DNA of 12,296 nucleotides from positions 1 to 12,296 of the forward strand of contig CAMDXD010000075.1 in assembly GCA_945877995.1 (NCBI GenBank). Reading direction: 5' to 3'. The DNA is from Bordetella parapertussis (GTDB lineage: Bacteria; Pseudomonadota; Gammaproteobacteria; Burkholderiales; CAIKXV01). A program made the position numbers and the translations under genes. This document shows positions 7,354-12,296 of this stretch, piece after piece. Under the pieces are notes generated by a model. The model was not told where the DNA came from. It made no database searches and worked only from the letters and a program-made list of their open reading frames with translations. Each line of letters begins with the position of its first letter. The first letter of the stretch is position 1.

Positions 7354-7395
7354 ATCAGCGGTTCCGGTACGGATGCAGGTCGGTGGAGGTCGGGT

Positions 7396-8667
7396 TCAGC
7401 GTGCGCGGCGGATCTTCGCGCCGAGGCCGGACAGCTTCCGCTCGATCGCCTCGTAGCCGCGATCGAGGTGGTAGATGCGGTCGATCACCGTCTCGCCCCT
7501 GGCGACCAGCCCGGCGATGATCAGGCTCGCCGATGCGCGCAGGTCGGTGGCCATCACCGCCGCGCTGTCGAGCGCCGGCACGCCCTGGACGATCGCCGTG
7601 TTGCCGTCGATCTCGATCTGCGCGCCCATGCGCTTCATCTCGAGCGCATGCATGAACCGGTTCTCGAAGATCGTCTCGACGATGGTCGAGGTGCCTTCGG
7701 CGACGCAGTCGAGCGCCATCAGCTGCGCCTGCATGTCGGTCGCGAAGCCGGGGTACGGCGCGGTGCGTACGCTGACCGCGCGTGCGCGTTCCGGCATCGA
7801 CAGCGAGATGGTGTCGGTGCCGGACTCGATGCGCGCGCCCGCTTCACGCAGCTTGTCCAGCACGGCCGTCAGGTGGGACGGGTTGGCGCCGCGCAGCAGC
7901 ACCTCGCCACGCGTGGCCGCTGCGGCAGCTAGGAAGGTACCTGCCTCGATGCGGTCGGGCATGATGCGCCACTGGGCACGATGCAGCCGCTCGACGCCCT
8001 CGATCGTGATCTCGCTCTCGCCGGCGCCGCTGATGCGCGCGCCCATGGCGTTCAGGCAGTGCGCGAGTTCCGCCACTTCCGGCTCGCGCGCGGCATTCTG
8101 GATCACCGTCGTGCCCTCGGCCAGCGCCGCCGCCATCATGAGGTTCTCGGTGCCGGTGACCGACACCAGGTCCATGAAGATCGGCGCGCCGCGCAACCGC
8201 CTGCCGCCGCCCAGACGCTCCACCCGCGCTTCAAGGTAGCCGTGCTCGATCGAGATCTCGGCACCGAGTGCCTGCAGGCCCTTGATGTGCAGATCGACCG
8301 GCCGCTGGCCGATCGCGCAGCCGCCGGGGAGCGAGACACGCGCACGGCCGAAGCGCGCGACCATCGGTCCGAGCACGAGGATCGACGCGCGCATGGTGCG
8401 CACCAGTTCGTAGGGCGCCTCGAGCCGGTCGAGCTTCGCGCAGTCGAGCACCATCGTGTGGTCCTCGGGTCGCTCGACCGTCGCGCCCATCGTCGACAGC
8501 AACTTTGCCATGGTCGCCACGTCCTGCAGCTGCGGGACATTGGTGACGGTCAGCGGTTCGGCCGACAGGATGGCCGCGCACAGCACCGGCAGCGCGCAGT
8601 TCTTCGCGCCCGAGACCTCCACTTCACCAGCGAGCCTCACGCCGCCTTCGATGACCAGCTTGTCCAT
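7396..8667 (-). CDS. murA: UDP-N-acetylglucosamine 1-carboxyvinyltransferase MurA
   Basis: MurA transfers enolpyruvate from PEP to UDP-GlcNAc, the first committed step of peptidoglycan synthesis, in the cytoplasm. The 423-residue protein is full length and has the EPSP-synthase-like double-domain fold. K22-N23 in SGAKNCALP bind substrate. The catalytic loop is LPGGCAIGQRPVDLH with C117, the residue alkylated by fosfomycin; it is Cys, not the Asp of naturally resistant enzymes. Other conserved parts are ASILVLGPM (94-102), TGTENLMMAA, PDRIEAGTF and ATDLRASASL. The ATG has a GGAAG about 5 bases upstream and lies 15 bases after the permease stop. hisG follows 42 bases after the stop, in the same frame. 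Confidence 0.98.
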   Translation of the reverse strand: MDKLVIEGGVRLAGEVEVSGAKNCALPVLCAAILSAEPLTVTNVPQLQDVATMAKLLSTMGATVERPEDHTMVLDCAKLDRLEAPYELVRTMRASILVLGPMVARFGRARVSLPGGCAIGQRPVDLHIKGLQALGAEISIEHGYLEARVERLGGGRRLRGAPIFMDLVSVTGTENLMMAAALAEGTTVIQNAAREPEVAELAHCLNAMGARISGAGESEITIEGVERLHRAQWRIMPDRIEAGTFLAAAAATRGEVLLRGANPSHLTAVLDKLREAGARIESGTDTISLSMPERARAVSVRTAPYPGFATDMQAQLMALDCVAEGTSTIVETIFENRFMHALEMKRMGAQIEIDGNTAIVQGVPALDSAAVMATDLRASASLIIAGLVARGETVIDRIYHLDRGYEAIERKLSGLGAKIRRAR

Positions 8668-8682
8668 GGATCTTCCGTCGAA

Positions 8683-9483
8683 TCAGTGACGCAGCTTGTA
8701 GCCGCTCTTGAGCAGCAGCATGGCCCAGCCCGTGATTGCCGCCACGCAGCCGGAGACGACCGCGAACGACACCCATGGCGACACGTCCGCCGCACCGAAG
8801 AAGCCCCAGCGGAAACCGTCGACCATGTAGAAAACCGGGTTCAGGTGCGACGCTGCCTGCCAGAACGGCGGCAGTGTCTGCATCGAATAGAACACGCCGG
8901 CGAGGAAGGTGAGCGGTACCACCACGAAATGCTGGAAGGCCGACAACTGGTCGACCTTGTCGGAATAGATGCCCGCGACCAGGCCCAGTGCACCCATCGC
9001 GGCGGAACCGAGCATCGCGAAGGCAAAGACCGCCACCGGATGCGCCAGCGGCAGCGGCGCGAACCAGGCACCGACCAGCAGCACCGCCAGGCCGCACAGG
9101 AAACCGCGCGCCATGGCTGCCAGCACGTAGGCGCCGACGATTTCGGCCGGCGACAGCGGCGGCAGCAGGATGAACACCAGGTTGCCGGTCATCTTCGACT
9201 GGATCATCGAGGAAGACGTGTTGGCGAACGCATTCTGCAACGCGGCCATCATCGCCAGCCCGGGCACCAGGAAAGCGCTGTAGGCCACGCCCGGGAATAC
9301 CTCGACATGGTTCGCCAGCACATGGGCGAAGATCATCAGGTACAGCACGGTCGTCACCACCGGGGCGAACACCGTCTGCATGCTCACCTTCCAGAAGCGC
9401 AGCGTCTCCTTGTAGAGGAGCGTGACGAAGCCGCCACGGATATCGGTGGCCGGAACGGCGATCGGGAGCAGGTGTTCGGACAA
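8683..9483 (-). CDS. ABC-2 type transporter permease (YadH-like), TTG start
   Basis: This is the membrane subunit of an ABC-2 exporter, partner of the ATPase gene upstream. The 266-residue protein has about six hydrophobic segments, roughly residues 38-58, 66-84, 115-140, 148-171, 183-203 and 236-257. It carries family features such as an N-terminal amphipathic stretch (LLYKETLRFWKVSMQT), a central SPAEIVGAYV and PPFWQAASHLNPVFYMVDGFRWGFFG before the last helix. The start is TTG (9483-9481); the frame is open back to a TAA near 9571-9569, but no ATG or GTG lies upstream of the conserved N-terminus. Initiation signals are poor. The substrate is unknown; this pair is often found between mlaB and murA in Burkholderiales. 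Confidence 0.92.
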   Translation of the reverse strand: MSEHLLPIAVPATDIRGGFVTLLYKETLRFWKVSMQTVFAPVVTTVLYLMIFAHVLANHVEVFPGVAYSAFLVPGLAMMAALQNAFANTSSSMIQSKMTGNLVFILLPPLSPAEIVGAYVLAAMARGFLCGLAVLLVGAWFAPLPLAHPVAVFAFAMLGSAAMGALGLVAGIYSDKVDQLSAFQHFVVVPLTFLAGVFYSMQTLPPFWQAASHLNPVFYMVDGFRWGFFGAADVSPWVSFAVVSGCVAAITGWAMLLLKSGYKLRH

Positions 9484-9661
9484 GGAGGCAGCCGCCAGCA
9501 GTGTGGGCAGCGTCTCTAGACGCCGCAGGTTCGCCGCCGGTGGCCCGGCGCTGATCGGACGCCGATTTTACACCCCTGCCCGCCCGCAGGCCCCGGCGAA
9601 CGTTTCGCGCAGGCCCTTTTTGCGCTGCCGGACCGGTGCAACCGGGCTCAGCGGCGGGTGT
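9484..9661 (-). promoter_or_regulatory. 178-base spacer between ABC ATPase and permease with promoter-like sequence
   Basis: This is the longest gene-free stretch between complete genes in the window. On the minus strand TAAAAT at 9570-9565 resembles a -10 box, about 80 bases before the permease TTG. No good -35 is visible 17 bases further upstream in the G-rich run. A perfect inverted repeat ATCGG-N3-CCGAT (9554-9566) overlaps this box and the expected transcription start. A second small stem GCGTC-N4-GACGC lies at 9510-9523. An internal promoter for the permease, murA and his genes is a reasonable inference but not shown. Confidence 0.4.
9623..9653. repeat. Imperfect inverted repeat after the ABC ATPase gene
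   Basis: Outer arms CGCTG (9623-9627) and CAGCG (9649-9653), and inner arms CCGGT (9633-9637) and ACCGG (9641-9645) around a 3-base loop, form a two-part stem. It sits 9 bases after the ATPase stop. On the transcribed strand it is followed by CAAAAAGGG, not a U run, so it is not a standard intrinsic terminator. It may protect the mRNA 3' end or cause pausing. Confidence 0.5.
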
Positions 9662-10567
9662 TCAGTGCCGGGTCATCACCTGCATGAACACATCCTGCAG
9701 GTCGGGCTGGATCACGTCCAGTTCGAGCACCGATTCACCGGACTGGCGCACCTCGGCGAGGATCTGCTCCAGGTCGGCATAGTCGCCGAGGGGGAATGTC
9801 ACCGCATCGCCGTCACGCACCGGTTGCCGCGCGGCCAGCGCCGCCGGGAGGGTACTGCCGGACAGTCGCAACCGGACGGTCTTCTGCGCGTTGCGCGCGA
9901 TCCGCAGCAGGTTCGCCGTGGTGTCGAGGGCGACGACACGGCCCTGCTTCAGCATGGCGATCCGGTTGCACAGGGCCTCGGCTTCTTCCAGGTAATGTGT
10001 GGTCAGCACGATGGTATGCCCTGCGCGGTTCAGGCGCCCGATGAACGCCCACAACCCCTGGCGAAGCGCAACGTCGACGCCTGCCGTCGGCTCGTCGAGG
10101 ACCACTACCGGCGGCTTGTGCACCAGTGCCTGCGCCACCAGCACGCGCCGCTTCATGCCGCCCGACAGCGCGCGCATGTTCGTGTCGGCCTTGCTGGTGA
10201 GGTCGAGGCTGTCGAGCAGTTCGTCGATCCATGCATCGTTGCGCCGCAGTCCGAAATAACCCGACTGGATGCGCAGGGTCTCGCGCACCGTGAAGAACGG
10301 GTCGAACACCAGTTCCTGGGGAACCACCCCGAGATGGCGCCGCGCCGCCCGGTAATCGTCGACCACGTCGTGGCCCATCACCGACGCCCGCCCACCGCTT
10401 GCCCGGGCGAGGCCCGCCAGCACGCTGATCAGCGTGGTCTTGCCGGCGCCGTTCGGCCCAAGGAGCCCGAAGAACTCGCCCGGCTCGACCCGCAGGTCGA
10501 CGCCGTCGAGCGCCTGCAGCGATCCGTAGCGCTTGGACAGCCCTTCGATTGCGATGGCGGCGCTCAT
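9662..10567 (-). CDS. ABC-2 type transporter ATP-binding protein (YadG-like)
   Basis: This is the cytoplasmic ATPase of an ABC exporter. The 301 residues carry every functional motif: Walker A GPNGAGKTT (37-45), Q-loop Q84 in VVPQE, signature LSGGM (134-138), Walker B VVVLDEP (154-160), D-loop AGVD and switch H191 in LTTHYLEEAE. After about residue 215 comes a C-terminal accessory segment common in ABC-2/CcmA-type ATPases. It ends with DVIQPDLQDVFMQVM, typical of this subfamily. The ATG is 36 bases after the mlaB stop. Its permease partner follows after an unusually long 178-base spacer. It is distinct from MlaF, which is expected beyond the right edge. Substrate unknown. Confidence 0.95.
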   Translation of the reverse strand: MSAAIAIEGLSKRYGSLQALDGVDLRVEPGEFFGLLGPNGAGKTTLISVLAGLARASGGRASVMGHDVVDDYRAARRHLGVVPQELVFDPFFTVRETLRIQSGYFGLRRNDAWIDELLDSLDLTSKADTNMRALSGGMKRRVLVAQALVHKPPVVVLDEPTAGVDVALRQGLWAFIGRLNRAGHTIVLTTHYLEEAEALCNRIAMLKQGRVVALDTTANLLRIARNAQKTVRLRLSGSTLPAALAARQPVRDGDAVTFPLGDYADLEQILAEVRQSGESVLELDVIQPDLQDVFMQVMTRH

Positions 10568-10603
10568 CGACGGCTCCGCGCGGCGGCGACGTGCAGCGCC
10601 GCT

Positions 10604-10921
10604 TCAACCATGGGCGGGTGCCAGCAGCAACGCATCGACTCCGTACAGTGCAGCCAGCGTGGCCAGCTTCGGTGGCGGGTTCGAGTAGCGGATGCCGGAC
10701 CCGCCATGCGCCGACCGGCGCTGCCACTCGAAGAAGACCCCGATCGCCGCGGAGTCGAAGTCGGCAAGGCCGGCGAGGTCGACCTCGACCGTCGCTTCAC
10801 CCGCCGCGGCCAGCAGCGCTGTGCCGGACGCGAGCACCGCGGGCGCCGACTCGATGGTGATCGCGCCATCGACCCGGAAGCGGCCGCTGCCGTCGGCGCG
10901 CAGGACTGCGGGGCTACTCAT
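10604..10921 (-). CDS. mlaB: STAS-domain protein MlaB
   Basis: MlaB is a small cytoplasmic STAS-domain subunit that stabilises the MlaF ATPase in the inner-membrane MlaFEDB phospholipid transporter. The 105-residue product has the STAS pattern: a beta strand with RFRVDGAITIESAPAVL, then VEVDLAGLADFDSAAIGVFFEW at about 45-66. Here D56-S57 occupies the conserved loop that in related proteins carries the Ser/Thr. Sequence conservation in MlaB is low, so the assignment rests on the fold pattern together with position directly after mlaC. The start overlaps the mlaC stop by four bases (ATGA). The ABC-2 ATPase follows after 36 bases. Confidence 0.85.
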   Translation of the reverse strand: MSSPAVLRADGSGRFRVDGAITIESAPAVLASGTALLAAAGEATVEVDLAGLADFDSAAIGVFFEWQRRSAHGGSGIRYSNPPPKLATLAALYGVDALLLAPAHG

Positions 10922-11574
10922 TTCTTCGCGACCTCGACAGACGCGCTGCGATTGCGCTCGACCATCGACTTGACCAGCCCGTCCACGCCGGACTTGCGGA
11001 TTTCAGCGTCGAAGCTCGAGCGGAAGTTAACCACCAGGCTCACCCCGCCGATGGTCACGTCATAGACTTTCCAGCCCTGGGCCGTGCGCTCCATGTCGTA
11101 GTCGATCGGGATCGCCTGCGCACCCGGCTGGTTCACCACGGTCTTCACCTGCACATCGGTCGAACCGGCGGGGATCTTGAGCGGCCGGACGTCGATCACC
11201 TGGTTGCGGTATTCCTTCAGCGCCACCGCGTAGGTGCGCAGCAGCAGCGTGCGGAACTGGCGCACCAGTTCTTCCTGCTGGGACGGATTGGCCTGCTTCC
11301 AGTTCGCCCCCATCGCGAGGCGGGTCATGCGCACGAAATCGAAATGGGGCGACGCATGCGTCTCGGCCACTTCGAGGATGCGCTTGATGTCGCCGGCCTG
11401 GATGGCCTTGTCGCTCTTGACGATCGCGATGATCTTGTCCATCGTCGTCCTGACCAGCTGGTCAGGTCCGAGATCCTGGGCGCGAACGGCCGATGCGGCG
11501 AGCACGAGGCAGAGCATCGCAAGGGCCGGGGCGAACGAACGAAGCAACAGCGGGACACGGCGGGACAGACTCAT
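10918..11574 (-). CDS. mlaC: Periplasmic phospholipid-binding protein MlaC
   Basis: MlaC ferries phospholipids through the periplasm between the outer-membrane MlaA complex and the inner-membrane MlaFEDB complex. From the chosen start the product has 218 residues. A signal peptide is clear: SLSRR, a hydrophobic core around residues 8-29, and a VRA-Q site after residue 32. The mature part matches the MlaC/Ttg2D family, with HFDFVRMTRLAMG, QFRTLLLRTYAVALKEY, a central VKTVVNQPG and WKVYDVTIGGVSLVVNFRSSF. The frame is open to 11634, with ATGs at 11586 and 11634. I prefer 11574 because it gives a normal signal peptide and has GAGTG upstream, but 11586 is close. It overlaps mlaB by ATGA. Confidence 0.93.
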   Translation of the reverse strand: MSLSRRVPLLLRSFAPALAMLCLVLAASAVRAQDLGPDQLVRTTMDKIIAIVKSDKAIQAGDIKRILEVAETHASPHFDFVRMTRLAMGANWKQANPSQQEELVRQFRTLLLRTYAVALKEYRNQVIDVRPLKIPAGSTDVQVKTVVNQPGAQAIPIDYDMERTAQGWKVYDVTIGGVSLVVNFRSSFDAEIRKSGVDGLVKSMVERNRSASVEVAKK

Positions 11575-11650
11575 GGATTCACTCATCGGAGGGTGGATGC
11601 AGGGAAAGAACAGGTGCATGCGGCGCCATCGCACCGCGAGGGTGGTGTGC

Positions 11651-11681
11651 CCGCGTCGCTACGGCCGTAACCATACCGCGG
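11651..11681. repeat. Nested inverted repeat in the mlaD-mlaC spacer
   Basis: A perfect 10-base palindrome TACGGCCGTA (11660-11669) lies inside outer arms CCGCG (11651-11655) and CGCGG (11677-11681). It sits in the 147-base spacer between mlaD and mlaC, about 80-110 bases before the mlaC start. The rest of the spacer shows no gene and no clear promoter. Operator, mRNA hairpin or chance are all possible. Confidence 0.45.
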
Positions 11682-11721
11682 CCGGACGACTGCGAAGGAC
11701 GATGACGGGCCCGAGGGCGGG

Positions 11722-12195
11722 TCACTTGGCGGCCGGCTCGCCTGCACGGCTCGTCAGGAATTGCCCGATCAGGTCTTCGAGCACAACGGCCTTCTGCGTC
11801 TTCGAGATCCGGTCTCCGTTGGCGAGCACCTTCTCGTCGCCGCCCGGAGCCAGGCCAACATATTGCTCACCGAGCAGGCCGGACGTGTAGATGCTGGCGA
11901 AAGTGTCTTTCGGAAACCTGTCGAAGCGTTTCTCGATGTTGAGGGTAACCACCGCGTTGAACGTCTCGGGATCGTAGTCGATCGTCGCCACCCGGCCGAC
12001 CACGACGCCGGCGCTGCGCACTGGCGACTTCGGCTTCAGGCCACCGATGTTCTCGAAGCTGGCTGTCAGTGTGTAGGTCGGGCCGGCGCGCAGGAGATCA
12101 CCGGCATTGCCAACCTTGAGCGCGAGGATCAGCAGCGCCACCATGCCGCCGACGACGAAGATGCCGACCCAGACGTCGAGCGAAGAACGTTCCAT
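11722..12195 (-). CDS. mlaD: Phospholipid transport MCE-domain protein MlaD
   Basis: MlaD forms the hexameric MCE ring on the periplasmic side of the MlaFEDB complex and passes phospholipids between MlaC and the membrane. The 157 residues include an N-terminal membrane anchor (DVWVGIFVVGGMVALLILAL, about 7-26) followed by one MCE domain at about 39-117. The domain shows the family pattern FENIGGLKPKSPVRSAGVVVGRV (47-69) and IYTSGLLGEQYVGL (102-115). The C-terminal helix (VVLEDLIGQFLTSR) probably lines the central pore. It is somewhat shorter than E. coli MlaD. The ATG overlaps the mlaE stop by one base (TGATG). mlaC, not mlaA, is the next gene. Confidence 0.96.
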   Translation of the reverse strand: MERSSLDVWVGIFVVGGMVALLILALKVGNAGDLLRAGPTYTLTASFENIGGLKPKSPVRSAGVVVGRVATIDYDPETFNAVVTLNIEKRFDRFPKDTFASIYTSGLLGEQYVGLAPGGDEKVLANGDRISKTQKAVVLEDLIGQFLTSRAGEPAAK

Positions 12196-12296
12196 CAGAG
12201 CCCCCGGAACATGAGCGAAGTAAGGATGTAATCGAGAAACAGGATGGTCAGGGCCGACGTCACCACGGTGCGGGTCGTCGCGCCGGACACGCCCTC
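12195..12296 (-). CDS. mlaE: Mla transporter permease MlaE, C-terminal 33 residues (5' part beyond window)
   Basis: Only the end of the gene is present. The translation begins EGVSGATTRTVVTSAL and continues with a hydrophobic helix to FLDYILTSLMF, ending RGL. The segment GVSGATTRTVV and the following helix are characteristic of the C-terminus of MlaE/YrbE permeases. MlaE is the integral membrane subunit of the MlaFEDB phospholipid ABC transporter. The TGA overlaps the mlaD ATG by one base, consistent with tight coupling. mlaF would be expected upstream, outside the window. Confidence 0.93.
   Translation of the reverse strand, partial: EGVSGATTRTVVTSALTILFLDYILTSLMFRGL

Noticed and set aside
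6334..7932. 532-codon plus-strand frame opposite hisD, hisG and murA
   Set aside because: It crosses three well-supported genes on the opposite strand and has the low-complexity R/H/D/A composition of a shadow frame. The similar frames at 7981-9519 and 9422-11065 are rejected for the same reason.
9510..9523. GCGTC-N4-GACGC small hairpin before the permease start
   Set aside because: A five-pair stem in GC-rich DNA is expected by chance. It is mentioned only as part of the spacer description.

Overview
The window is a dense chromosomal stretch of a GC-rich bacterium (roughly two-thirds GC by eye). Every gene I can support lies on the minus strand. Gene content, protein sequences and order (mla lipid transport, ABC-2 transporter, murA, complete his biosynthesis, tatAB) match the locus seen in Betaproteobacteria, most likely Burkholderiales or a close relative. 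Supporting details are a separate HisI and HisE, a monofunctional HisB and a short-form HisG. I cannot name a genus.

In transcription order (right to left): the last 33 codons of mlaE (12296-12195), mlaD, a 147-base spacer, mlaC and mlaB (overlapping by ATGA), then an ABC-2 ATPase. Next come a 178-base spacer with promoter-like and inverted-repeat sequences, the partner ABC-2 permease, murA, and then hisG-hisD-hisC-hisB-hisH-hisA-hisF-hisI-hisE. The window ends with tatA and the 5' part of tatB. Most his junctions overlap or are separated by 1-9 bases, so translational coupling is likely. There is no his leader peptide or attenuator before hisG.

Functionally, the right part encodes inner-membrane and periplasmic parts of the Mla phospholipid transport system (MlaE, MlaD, MlaC, MlaB; MlaF would lie just outside) plus a YadGH-like exporter of unknown substrate. 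The centre encodes MurA, the first committed step of peptidoglycan synthesis. The his block covers the pathway from PRPP and ATP to L-histidine except HisZ and histidinol-phosphate phosphatase, which must be elsewhere. The left end encodes two Tat export components, and tatC would be expected next.

I found no RNA gene, CRISPR array, insertion sequence, prophage or toxin-type cassette, and no evidence of a previously undescribed system. What deserves a second look is local: TTG start codons on hisG and the ABC permease, no mlaA or bolA at their customary places, two spacers with inverted repeats, and a hexanucleotide repeat coding a Pro-Val tail on HisA.
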